DNA from: Deltaproteobacteria bacterium RBG_16_44_11
GTDB taxonomy: Bacteria; Desulfobacterota; Syntrophia; Syntrophales; Smithellaceae
NCBI GenBank assembly: GCA_001797845.1
Contig: MGQN01000006.1
Span: 55,546 to 78,354, forward strand
DNA length: 22,809 bases
Direction of reading: 5' to 3'
In this document: piece by piece, positions 6,182 through 13,143 of the stretch
Layout of the letters: each line of letters opens with the position of its first letter
Position numbering within the stretch: the first letter of the stretch is position 1
The notes under the pieces: generated by a model
The model's database searches: none
What the model was told of the DNA's origin: nothing
What the model saw: only the letters and a program-made list of their open reading frames with translations
Program-made: the position numbers and the translations under genes

Positions 6182-7255
6182 ATGTCCAAAGAAAATCTTG
6201 TAGGAATTGCCGAAATTGCTAATTTTGCAAATGTTACTAAGCAAGCTGTAAGTAATTGGCGCATGCGCTACGACCACTTCCCACGCCCAATGCAGAATCT
6301 CCAAAGTGGTCCAGTTTGGGATCGGGAAAATATCGAAGCTTGGGTAAAGAGTTTCAAGGGAGAGGAAACACACGTTCTTAGTTTCATCAACTTGAAGGGC
6401 GGTGTCGGTAAAACCACAACCGCCGTAGCAGTAGCCGAGATGCTTGCCCAAGAGCACCGCAAACACGTTCTTTTAATTGACCTCGATCCACAGACCAACG
6501 CAACAGTCACGCTTATTTCAGAAGAGAAATGGGCAGAAATGGACAAGGATGGTCGAACCATTGCCCAGCTCTTTGATGATCGACTTAATCCTCAGAATAC
6601 GCCAAAATTCGACATTGAGAAAGCCATCGAAAATCGCGTATCGACTATAAATGATGGCATTCCCCGACTTGATTTACTGGCTTCAAGTATTCGGTTAATC
6701 GACCTCCAAGATCGTATCCCAATGATCGCACTTTCCGGCAACTTTACCGCAAACCCCTTGGAAATTCTACGGGTGGCTCTTCAGCCGGTGCTCGACCGCT
6801 ACGATTACATAATCATCGATTGTCCGCCAAGCCTTGGCACCGTAACTAAGAATGGCTTGCGAATCTCCACCGGGTATGTGATACCAACCATCCCGGATAT
6901 CGTTTCTACTTGGGGCATCTACCAGATTATAAGCAATGTGGATGGCTTTGCGCGGGATATCGAGCGTTCAATTCCCGCCCTCGGCATCATTGCAACAAAG
7001 GTGCAAGCAAATAGCCTGCATAGCCGTGTGATTGCTGATCTAAAAGCAAGACGGCTGGGACGGTTTGGAGAGCCGGGAATGTTGCCACAACCCCCACTCT
7101 TTAACAACACTATGCCTCAAACTGTAGTAGTAGCGCGCGGGGCTGATGTAGACGCCGACATTCGCACCTTCAAAGGAAAGTATGGCAGCGCCTACGACGC
7201 GCTGCAGGGCATTACTCAGGAGATCAAGCAATTATGCGAAAAGAAAAAACATTGA
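6182..7255 (+). CDS. ParA-type ATPase with N-terminal helix-turn-helix
   Basis: 357 residues. Residues about 5-55 form a MerR/excisionase-like DNA-binding head (IAEIANFANVTKQAVSNW, then F-P-R-P and G-P-V-W-D-R-E-N-I-E-A-W). The ATPase follows: deviant Walker A KGGVGKTT (72-79), A' DLDPQTN (100-106) and Walker B YIIIDCPPSLG (about 210-220). This matches partition ATPases of type Ia, which bind DNA nonspecifically and repress their own operon. The start has AAAGGAG 7 nt upstream. No ParB homologue follows; instead a 135-residue unknown gene overlaps its end by 22 nt. A lone ParA in this setting suggests a maintenance module of an integrated element or a cargo-positioning ATPase (inference). Confidence 0.9.
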   Translation: MSKENLVGIAEIANFANVTKQAVSNWRMRYDHFPRPMQNLQSGPVWDRENIEAWVKSFKGEETHVLSFINLKGGVGKTTTAVAVAEMLAQEHRKHVLLIDLDPQTNATVTLISEEKWAEMDKDGRTIAQLFDDRLNPQNTPKFDIEKAIENRVSTINDGIPRLDLLASSIRLIDLQDRIPMIALSGNFTANPLEILRVALQPVLDRYDYIIIDCPPSLGTVTKNGLRISTGYVIPTIPDIVSTWGIYQIISNVDGFARDIERSIPALGIIATKVQANSLHSRVIADLKARRLGRFGEPGMLPQPPLFNNTMPQTVVVARGADVDADIRTFKGKYGSAYDALQGITQEIKQLCEKKKH

Positions 7256-7641
7256 TAGGTATTTTGAGCGGCTTGGTTGATTTGCTGGTGGAAGAGTCTG
7301 CGCGCAATCCAGAGTTCGCAACTAGTATTGATCGTCTGCTTTCTGACCTACCCGAAAGGAAAACTGTCTCAAAGAGACGCGCTCCAAAGCCTCCATCACC
7401 AAAGTTCCTGCCTGACATCCACGCAGAATGGAACGCACGCGGAGAAATGGAGTTCCGTCTATGGATACGTGAACAACCCATTACCGTTTTACGCGCACTC
7501 ATCCGTACCCAAGACTTTGATTCGACCCGCAGAACGACAAAATGGAAGGAAGCAGAAAAACTGGCCGATTTCATTACGGATAGCCTACGTGCTCGACTTT
7601 TGAAGGGATCTGCGTTCATACGAAGAGAAACAAGTGAATGA
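7234..7641 (+). CDS. Unknown protein encoded with ParA, possible partner
   Basis: 135 residues, overlapping the end of the ParA gene by 22 nt, with an AGGAG about 12 nt before ATG inside that gene; the two are almost surely co-translated. The N-terminus is helical (TLIGILSGLVDLLVEESARNPEF), the middle is a basic proline-rich linker (RKTVSKRRAPKPPSPKF), and the C-terminal half (about 65-130) looks like a compact basic helical domain (EWNARGEMEFRLWIREQ, LRALIRTQDFD, KLADFITDSLRARLL). Its position is where a ParB or other ParA regulator would be, and the basic linker fits DNA or ATPase contact, but there is no ParB motif. Function unknown. Confidence 0.75.
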   Translation: MRKEKTLIGILSGLVDLLVEESARNPEFATSIDRLLSDLPERKTVSKRRAPKPPSPKFLPDIHAEWNARGEMEFRLWIREQPITVLRALIRTQDFDSTRRTTKWKEAEKLADFITDSLRARLLKGSAFIRRETSE

Positions 7642-7721
7642 ATTGGGAAGAGCTGTAGGAATTCCGGCAACAGTATACTTAATTATTGACAGACACAAAT
7701 TACCCGAAAGGATTATTACAA

Positions 7722-8087
7722 ATGAAGCTTCTCACGATATTTTACATGCTCAATGCGACGTTGCTATTATTGCATGAAATTGAATCTGCCTATGAAAAAG
7801 AATGGGAAATACTCAAAATTCCCGGCAAGATAACTGTTTTTCTGATTCTGCATGTACCGATAATATTGTTAATATTTTACGGTTTATTAGAAATTGAAAA
7901 ACAATCTGCACAAGGTTTACGGCTGGGAATAATTATGGGCGCAGCAGGAATAATTCCATTTTTGGTTCATAAGATATTCGTGAAACGTAAAGATCACTTT
8001 AATTTGTTGATATCAAATATTTTAATATACTCAAATATCGTAACAGGAATTGTAACTATTATCTTATCAGCACGCCTGATCGCCTGA
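7722..8087 (+). CDS. DUF6713-like four-helix membrane protein
   Basis: 121 residues from ATG at 7722, which has AAAGGA about 9 nt upstream; an upstream TTG would add 12 residues with no ribosome site. The N-terminus YMLNATLLLLHEIESAYEKEWEIL, then a PG and a long hydrophobic helix, resembles the DUF6713 family as I recall it (L-N-x-x-L-L-x-x-H-E-I-D-S-A-Y-W-K-E-W). Four membrane helices are visible, with an invariant-looking H-E-I-E-S-A in the first. Function of the family is unknown. Codon use here is clearly AT-rich compared with the genes to the right. Confidence 0.7.
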   Translation: MKLLTIFYMLNATLLLLHEIESAYEKEWEILKIPGKITVFLILHVPIILLIFYGLLEIEKQSAQGLRLGIIMGAAGIIPFLVHKIFVKRKDHFNLLISNILIYSNIVTGIVTIILSARLIA

Positions 8088-8140
8088 CAGCGTATATGCG
8101 CAAACCTCCAACACAATTTTGCGCACATAAAAATATTATA

Positions 8141-8983
8141 ATGAAATTAACGCACGAAAATAAAGTAGAAAAATTTTATTCTCATGGTTCAGATACCAGA
8201 GGCTTTCAAGATGGCGGCTTTTTATCATTTGGCTATTGGACTGAGAAAACTATTGATTATCATCAAGCCGCTGACGCATTGATTAATCGCCTGCTCAAAT
8301 TTGAAAAACCGCTTAACCAAGGGGTAATTTTAAATATCGCCTGCGGCTATGGCGCTGAAACCGTAAAGATTTATGAGAAAATTCGCCCGGATAAAATTAT
8401 CGCGATTGATATCACAACTTCGCATATTGAATTCGCCCAGCGTCAAATTAATTCGCTAAACTTATCAGACCGGATTCATTTTGAAAAAATGGACGCTTGT
8501 GATATGAATTTTCAACCCGATAGTTTTATTTACGTGATTGCTATTGAAGGGCCGGCGCATTTTAATACCAGAGAGGTTTTTTTACGCAAGGCCTACAAAG
8601 CGCTTAAACCCGGCGGAATTTTATTACTTTCAGATATAGTAGCTGATGATCTTAAAACAAAAAAAAGTTTATACAATAAAATAATCGCCAATTTCTGTGC
8701 GTGGCGTTGGCATATGCCGAAAGCGAACTGGATGACAGCGGAAGAAATAAAAACATTATTGAAAGAAATCGGTTTTACAATTGATAAGGCGGAAAGTGTT
8801 GGCGCTAATGTTTATCCCGGATTTTCTCGTTTTAATTTAAAATGGAAATCTATAAAGAATGCTATTTATATCCGGGGGCTAAGAATCGGCCTGTTGCTCA
8901 CGTTTATTTCTTGGGTGCTGGGATATGTATACAGAAGAAAAATGATTGATTATATGTTTATTAAGGCGATTAAGCCAAGTTGA
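8141..8983 (+). CDS. SAM-dependent methyltransferase, small-molecule type
   Basis: 280 residues from ATG at 8141; an in-frame ATG at 8096 would add 15 residues, and neither start has a clear ribosome site. The N-terminus (VEKFYSHGSDTRGFQDGGFLSFGYW) and Y-H-Q-A-A-D-A-L fit the family that includes tocopherol, sarcosine and coclaurine-type methyltransferases. Motif I is ILNIACGYGAE (about 63-73), then IAIDITTSHIEFAQRQ, and the motif III region is KALKPGGILLLSDI. The C-terminus contains one hydrophobic stretch (IGLLLTFISWVLGYVY), so membrane association is possible. Substrate unknown. It is AT-rich like its neighbour on the left. Confidence 0.82.
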   Translation: MKLTHENKVEKFYSHGSDTRGFQDGGFLSFGYWTEKTIDYHQAADALINRLLKFEKPLNQGVILNIACGYGAETVKIYEKIRPDKIIAIDITTSHIEFAQRQINSLNLSDRIHFEKMDACDMNFQPDSFIYVIAIEGPAHFNTREVFLRKAYKALKPGGILLLSDIVADDLKTKKSLYNKIIANFCAWRWHMPKANWMTAEEIKTLLKEIGFTIDKAESVGANVYPGFSRFNLKWKSIKNAIYIRGLRIGLLLTFISWVLGYVYRRKMIDYMFIKAIKPS

Positions 8984-9004
8984 TACTTTTTATGCTTGAT
9001 AACG

Positions 9005-9026
9005 AGGGTTCGCGCCCTGTTTATTT
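9005..9026 (+). terminator. Weak terminator-like hairpin after the methyltransferase
   Basis: AGGG (9005-9008) and CCCT (9015-9018) pair across TTCGCG and are followed by GTTTATTT. The stem is short, so termination would be partial at best. Confidence 0.3.
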
Positions 9027-9053
9027 CTACATATTATTGAGAGGTGACTTACA

Positions 9054-9545
9054 ATGAAAAAATTACTTGGTTTCAGTTTATTCTTAATCGTGCTGTTTTG
9101 CGTTTCCTGCTCATCGTCATTAATTTACAAAGATCGGATGGCCTCAAATACGAATGTTGTTCTCACCCATCTTGATTTATTCAGAGAGAATGTTTGGGCT
9201 GAACTGGATTTACAAAAAGGTTCTACTGCATTCAAGAAAAGAGTAAATGCGCCCAAAGGATATGATCTGTTGGTATTAAAATTCGGCATCACTAACTATA
9301 GTGAAGAAAAAGTAACCATAGACCTTTCCAAATTTCTTATAAAAATAAAAGATAAATACTATCCTCCCGTTGACCAAAATAGCTGGGATAAAGATATCTG
9401 GAAAATCGGATTGGGAGAAAATTCAAGCAAAACTTCCAGAAATGGAATTACATTAAATTTAGTGTATTTAATCCAAAAAGGTGAGCATCCTTCCGAAATT
9501 GTTCTCGAACGATTCGGAACTCTCGATATTCCGGCAAAGAAGTAA
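9054..9545 (+). CDS. Lipoprotein with an Ig-like DUF4352-type fold
   Basis: 163 residues. The N-terminus is a lipoprotein signal: KK, a hydrophobic core, then the lipobox C-V-S-C with Cys19 as the lipid attachment point. The mature part is beta-rich (LLVLKFGITNYSEEKVTIDLSKFLIKIKDKYYPP) with the 'long-term interaction between hydrophobic strands' look of DUF4352-like immunoglobulin folds; that assignment is weak. GAGAGGTGA supplies a ribosome site. Expected location is the periplasmic face of a membrane. Function unknown. Confidence 0.75.
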   Translation: MKKLLGFSLFLIVLFCVSCSSSLIYKDRMASNTNVVLTHLDLFRENVWAELDLQKGSTAFKKRVNAPKGYDLLVLKFGITNYSEEKVTIDLSKFLIKIKDKYYPPVDQNSWDKDIWKIGLGENSSKTSRNGITLNLVYLIQKGEHPSEIVLERFGTLDIPAKK

Positions 9546-9571
9546 ACAATTACTTCATTGCTATTTATATT

Positions 9572-10144
9572 ATGAATAAACTAATCATTACCAAAGCCGC
9601 AAAAGAAGATTTGCCCATCATTCTGAATGTCCAAAGAAAAGCATTCCTGGAAGTAGCTAAAACCTTCCATTTGAAATCTATGCCGCAGATAGAACAAACA
9701 CTGGAAAGTTTGGCAGATGAATTTAAAAATCACACTATCTTAAAAGCTTCGCTTGCTAATATTTCGGAAATTAAACATGAGAACGCACCTATTGATAAAT
9801 CCGTGAATCTGAAAAAATCAAAATCACTGGATTCCCGCCTTCGCGGGAATGACGAGGGTGATTTAACAATAGTCGGCTCTGTGCGCGCGTATGCCAAAAA
9901 TGATACCTGCTACGTCAACAGATTAGTGGTTCTACCGGAATTTCAAAATATAGGAATCGGCAAGGCCTTGATGAGTGCAATCGAAAATCAATTCAAAAAT
10001 ATTGTAAAAAGATATGAATTATTTACCGGTTCGCGCGATTCCAGAAACCTATACTTGTATAATCAACTTGGATATAAAACTTTTAAAACAGAAAAACACA
10101 ATGAAGAAATATCGTTTGTATATATGGAAAAAAGCGTGCAATGA
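9572..10144 (+). CDS. GNAT acetyltransferase with an in-frame palindromic repeat
   Basis: 190 residues. The start strand is KLIITKAAKEDLPIILNVQRKAF, and the acetyl-CoA site is VNRLVVLPEFQNIGIGKALM (motif Q-x-x-G-x-G), followed by the usual R-D-S-R-N-L-Y-L-Y-NQLGY helix. Between the second and third strand (about residues 58-98) is an extra low-complexity segment of about 40 residues that ends in SLDSRLRGNDEG, encoded by a palindromic repeat at 9831-9850. The frame survives, so the gene may still make an enzyme with a long exposed loop. No ribosome site is visible before ATG. The substrate is unknown. Confidence 0.8.
   Translation: MNKLIITKAAKEDLPIILNVQRKAFLEVAKTFHLKSMPQIEQTLESLADEFKNHTILKASLANISEIKHENAPIDKSVNLKKSKSLDSRLRGNDEGDLTIVGSVRAYAKNDTCYVNRLVVLPEFQNIGIGKALMSAIENQFKNIVKRYELFTGSRDSRNLYLYNQLGYKTFKTEKHNEEISFVYMEKSVQ
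9831..9850. repeat. Palindromic repeat inserted in the GNAT gene
   Basis: ATTCCCGC (9831-9838), loop CTTC and GCGGGAAT (9843-9850) form a perfect 8-bp hairpin, preceded by CTGG and followed by GACGAGG. This is the very common dispersed repeat whose translation reads DSRLRGNDE. It carries no stop in the frame used here. Confidence 0.85.
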
Positions 10145-10174
10145 TTTCGTAAATTTTTCTTTCATGGAGGGGAA

Positions 10175-10993
10175 ATGGCTTATACAGATATTTTGTTAAA
10201 TATAGATGAAGGCATCGCGACAATAACACTAAACAGGCCGCAAGCAATGAATTCCTGGACGCAACAAATGGCGCGCGAGTTGAGCGCCGCCATGTACTCA
10301 TTGGACAAAGATGATTCTGTCCGCGCTGTTGTGATAACCGGAGCCGGCAAGGCATTTTGCGCCGGCGCGGACTTAAGCGGAGAAACTGCCTTCAAACTCG
10401 GAGAAACCGAGGACGAAGAAACGCGGCGGGATTCTCTGGCTTTTCCCGCCGTGATGCCCTGGCAGATAAGAAAGCCGGTGATTGCCGCCATCAACGGACA
10501 TGCCATCGGTGTCGGCATTACCTATGCCATGAATTGCGATATCCGTTTTGTGGCGGAAGAAGCAAAGATACAATTCGCTTTCGTGCGCCGGGGAATCACA
10601 CCCGAGCTTTCTTCCCATGTGATTGTGGCGAGAGTAGCCGGTCTTTCTCGCGCGGCCGACCTGATGCTTACCGGAAGAATGATTAAAGGACGTGAGCTTG
10701 CCGAAATGGGTCTGGCTTCACAGGCTTTGCCTGCGGATAAAGTTCTTCCAGCCGCGCTGGAACGCGCACGTGAATTTCACAAAACGGCGCCGGTATCCGT
10801 GGCCATTTCCAAGCGTCTGCTTTGGGAAGGGCTTACATCTACAGTTGCCGAAATTGACGCGAAGGAATTCCGGATTTTCGAGTGGGTATGCACACAGCCT
10901 GACGCATTCGAAGGAGTGGATTCATTCCTTAAAAAGCGGGAGCCCCAATGGAAGATGTCGGCCAGCCGTGATGTTCCGGATTTGCTTAAATAG
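10175..10993 (+). CDS. Crotonase-family enoyl-CoA hydratase/isomerase homologue
   Basis: 272 residues, normal for the crotonase family. The first oxyanion-hole segment is GAGKAFCAGADLSG (56-69) and the second is INGHAIGVGITYAMNCDI (106-123). Aligned through C-D-I to rat hydratase, the two catalytic glutamates are missing: Glu144 is T116 and Glu164 is F136. A glutamate is instead present at E144 of this protein in RRGITPEL, the position where PaaG-type isomerases carry an acid. So it may be an isomerase or another crotonase activity rather than a hydratase. GGAGGGG lies 2-3 nt before ATG. It acts on an acyl-CoA, probably in fatty or aromatic acid metabolism. The next gene is convergent. Confidence 0.88.
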   Translation: MAYTDILLNIDEGIATITLNRPQAMNSWTQQMARELSAAMYSLDKDDSVRAVVITGAGKAFCAGADLSGETAFKLGETEDEETRRDSLAFPAVMPWQIRKPVIAAINGHAIGVGITYAMNCDIRFVAEEAKIQFAFVRRGITPELSSHVIVARVAGLSRAADLMLTGRMIKGRELAEMGLASQALPADKVLPAALERAREFHKTAPVSVAISKRLLWEGLTSTVAEIDAKEFRIFEWVCTQPDAFEGVDSFLKKREPQWKMSASRDVPDLLK

Positions 10994-11014
10994 AAAAAAG
11001 ATAAATTGGGATAT

Positions 11015-11200
11015 TGGGGCTGTTCAAAAATGTTCAGATGCAAGGCGCGCAAAAACCGAACTGCGAGGCGTATATGCATATACGTTGAGCAGTGCGGTTT
11101 GCAGCGCAACCCCGGCCTTCGCCGGGGTAAACTCCGCAGATGCCTGCCCGGCGTATGCCGGGAGCGTTCGCGTGCCCTTTAGGGCATTTCAACCGCCCCA
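11015..11200. repeat. 186-bp nested palindromic element between convergent genes
   Basis: The ends are inverted: TGGGGCTGTTCAAAAATG (11015-11032) faces GCATTTCAACCGCCCCA (11184-11200). Inside, AAACCGAACTGC (11053-11064) faces GCAGTGCGGTTT (11089-11100) with one mismatch, around the perfect 16-bp palindrome CGTATATGCATATACG (11069-11084). Two further hairpins follow, CCCCGGC-CTTC-GCCGGGG and CCCGGC-GTAT-GCCGGG. It fills the space between the crotonase gene and the convergent small Cys-rich gene and may terminate both. It resembles dispersed MITE/REP-like elements whose ends read TTTTTGAACAGCCCC. Confidence 0.8.
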
Positions 11201-11202
11201 TA

Positions 11203-11418
11203 TTATGTTTTTTTCTGGGGACCGAGCCACGGCCTAGTGTTATCTAAAAGATAATCATTGCTGTTGGCTATCATGCATTCCGGGCAAAGATGAACCATCA
11301 TCCCGCTTTCAACATGCCGGACAATCAGCAATCTAGGCGCATTCTGATTGCAGCAAAAGCATCCATCCGCAACATCATTTTTATGAAAACGATAGCTTTC
11401 TTCATCGTAGTATTTCAT
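11203..11418 (-). CDS. Small Cys-rich, putative zinc-binding protein
   Basis: 71 residues. C-F-C-C near residues 20-23 and C-P-E-C near 45-48 form a plausible zinc ribbon around L-I-V-R-H-V-E-S-G-M-M-V-H-L. The region before ATG has no strong ribosome site. The stop is 3 bp from the right end of the palindromic element. It lies 50 bp after the receiver-kinase gene on the same strand, so it could be the last gene of that operon. Function unknown; it may also be an unused frame, but the Cys spacing argues for a gene. Confidence 0.5.
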   Translation of the reverse strand: MKYYDEESYRFHKNDVADGCFCCNQNAPRLLIVRHVESGMMVHLCPECMIANSNDYLLDNTRPWLGPQKKT

Positions 11419-11468
11419 AGGGATTCACTTACCCGTTTTTTCCGAATATACCTGAAATGCAAAATTTT

Positions 11469-12614
11469 TCAAATGGATTTAGAAGTATGTCCCGTATTTC
11501 CTTTTGCCGCATTATCACTCACGGGAAACGTCAGCACAAATGTCGTTCCCTTTCCTTCCTTTGACGAAACTTCGATCCCGCCATTGTGGGATTCCATGAT
11601 TTTTTTGCAGAAAGTCAGTCCCAGGCCTGAACCTATGATTTTTTCGTCTTTTCCTCTGCATCTGAAAAAAGGCTCGAAAATTAACGGGAGCTTATCCAGG
11701 GGAATACCCATCCCCGTATCCGCTATGCTGGCGGTGGTGTAATATTCATCGTTTTTAACGGTGATGGTTATTTTGCCGCCCTCCGGAGTGTATTTTGTCG
11801 CGTTGCCGATGATATTGGTAAATACCCGTACCAGACTTTCCGCATCTCCTGTTATCTGGGGTAATTTTTTGCTAATGTTCGTTTCCAGAGAAATTCCCTT
11901 TTTCCTGCAGAGAGGAGTCATTTCCTCCACGCTTCGCGAAATGATGGAAGCCAAGCTTAAAGAGACTTTCTGCTGTGCGAGGGTTCCATTCTCTATGCGA
12001 CTGATGTCCAGCCAGTGCTCAACCATTTCCTCGAGACTCTGGACGCGTTTTCTGCATCGTTCAATGATTTCTTTGACGTCTTTATCGAAGCTCTTTCCCG
12101 CTATTTCGTTGAGCGCCTCAATGTATTGCCGGATAACGACAAGCGGCGAACGCATTTCGTGGCTTACAAAGGTGATGAAGTTCTTTTCCATCCGGTCTTT
12201 TTCTTCTCTGAGCCTTTTCGTCTCGATTTTGAGGTTACGGTGATCTAACCCACGTTTTGTCAGCGCTCTTAATTGATCGGGATTAAATGGTTTGGGCAGG
12301 TAGTCGTAAGCCCCTTTTTGTATCGCTTCAACCGCTGAAACAATGCTGGCGAATCCTGTGATCATGACCAGAACAATATCAGGTAAGTCCCGGGACATGA
12401 TTTCAATAATTTCCATGCCCGACATATGAGGCATTTTAAGATCAACAAAGACCATATCGGGCATGCGCTCACGCGCCAGCTTGATACCTTCGATTCCCTG
12501 CTCGGCTGTAATTACTTCATAGCCGCACTTTTCCAGAACCTGCCTGCACCCATCCCGCAGAGCTTCTTCGTCATCTATTACAAGGATCAAAGGCTTTTCA
12601 GGTGTATTTGGCAT
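11469..12614 (-). CDS. Receiver-histidine kinase hybrid (REC-HisKA-HATPase)
   Basis: 381 residues, no membrane segment. An N-terminal receiver (about 1-125) has D14-D15, phospho-acceptor D58 and K108. A short helical linker follows, then HisKA with H152 in SHEMRSP, and an HATPase domain with N-box NIIGNATKYT, G1 IADTGMGIP, F-box EPFFRC and G2 GSGLGL. Such soluble kinases take a phosphate on the receiver and pass or gate it to a partner. The receiver shares DDEEA-x-RDGCRQ with that of the NtrC-type protein, a sign of duplication. It starts 1 bp after the stop of the free receiver gene and is read from the sigma-54 promoter at 13046-13062. Confidence 0.92.
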   Translation of the reverse strand: MPNTPEKPLILVIDDEEALRDGCRQVLEKCGYEVITAEQGIEGIKLARERMPDMVFVDLKMPHMSGMEIIEIMSRDLPDIVLVMITGFASIVSAVEAIQKGAYDYLPKPFNPDQLRALTKRGLDHRNLKIETKRLREEKDRMEKNFITFVSHEMRSPLVVIRQYIEALNEIAGKSFDKDVKEIIERCRKRVQSLEEMVEHWLDISRIENGTLAQQKVSLSLASIISRSVEEMTPLCRKKGISLETNISKKLPQITGDAESLVRVFTNIIGNATKYTPEGGKITITVKNDEYYTTASIADTGMGIPLDKLPLIFEPFFRCRGKDEKIIGSGLGLTFCKKIMESHNGGIEVSSKEGKGTTFVLTFPVSDNAAKGNTGHTSKSI

Positions 12615-12615
12615 T

Positions 12616-13008
12616 TTATTTGCCGCTCAGTTCCTGAGCTATCATTCTGAGAAGATCATCCGCCTTTATAGGCTTATGCAAAACCTTATTGACTTTGGGA
12701 AATTCCGGAGGAGGTTCGAAGGAATTGTAAGGCCCTTGAAGATCGACAGCACTCAGCATGAAAAGAGGTGTTTCTTTTCCCGTATCGGTGGCGCGGATTT
12801 TATTCAATACGGAGAAGCCCTCGCCCCATGTTTCCATCATCATATCGATGATGGCCAAGTCCGGAGCTATGGATTTCCACACCTCCACGCCGGTCTTTCC
12901 ATCTTCCGCCATAAATACCTCGTATCCGCCCTTCTCCAGAATAAGTTTGGTGGCGAATAAGAAGTCTTTGTCATCATCTATTAGGAGTATTTTCTTTTTA
13001 ATCGTCAT
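12616..13008 (-). CDS. Single-domain response regulator (REC only)
   Basis: 130 residues from the ATG at 13008, which has GGAGG 9 nt upstream (TTG at 13014 is the other option). It is a receiver domain alone: D11-D12-D13 acidic pocket, phospho-acceptor D55 in IIDMMME, and K in H-K-P-I near the end. There is no output domain, so it probably acts as a phosphate carrier or by protein contact. It closely resembles the free receiver at 16959-17348 (IDDDKD and D-x-MM-x(5)-GF). It is the first gene after the sigma-54 promoter. Confidence 0.92.
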   Translation of the reverse strand: MTIKKKILLIDDDKDFLFATKLILEKGGYEVFMAEDGKTGVEVWKSIAPDLAIIDMMMETWGEGFSVLNKIRATDTGKETPLFMLSAVDLQGPYNSFEPPPEFPKVNKVLHKPIKADDLLRMIAQELSGK

Positions 13009-13045
13009 GATCAAACACCTCCATAATACTTTTGTACCTTAATAT

Positions 13046-13062
13046 GAGCAAAGATAGTGCCA
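13046..13062 (-). promoter_or_regulatory. Sigma-54 promoter of the REC/REC-kinase operon
   Basis: Read on the minus strand: TGGCACTATCTTTGCTC. TGGCAC and TTGC are both exact and GG and GC are 10 nt apart, as in the -24/-12 consensus TGGCAC-x5-TTGCW. Transcription would start near 13036 and leave a leader of about 28 nt that includes the ribosome site of the gene at 13008. Confidence 0.85.
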
Positions 13063-13123
13063 GTTTGTAACTTATTGATTTATTTGATGATATTATTGGG
13101 AAACGTTGCGGAAATTGACTTAA

Positions 13124-13138
13124 GGGGCAAAACGCCCC
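13124..13138. promoter_or_regulatory. GGGGC palindrome, putative activator binding site
   Basis: GGGGCAAAACGCCCC, a perfect inverted repeat of 5 bp arms centred at 13131, about 70 bp upstream of the -24 GG and about 95 bp upstream of the predicted start. It lies just after the NtrC-type gene, so a weak terminator role is also possible, but no T-run follows on the minus strand. The same motif precedes the other sigma-54 promoter. Confidence 0.55.
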
Positions 13139-13143
13139 CTATA

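Noticed and set aside
7634..7777. GTG-started 47-codon frame reading NELGRAVGIPATVYLIIDR and on, overlapping two genes
   Set aside because: It overlaps the end of the ParA partner gene and the DUF6713-like gene, has only a weak ribosome site and no recognisable family. It may be a gene remnant but cannot be supported.
13124..13138. GGGGC-AAAAC-GCCCC only as the terminator of the NtrC-type gene
   Set aside because: No T-run follows on the minus strand, and the same motif stands at the same distance before another sigma-54 promoter. A double role remains possible.
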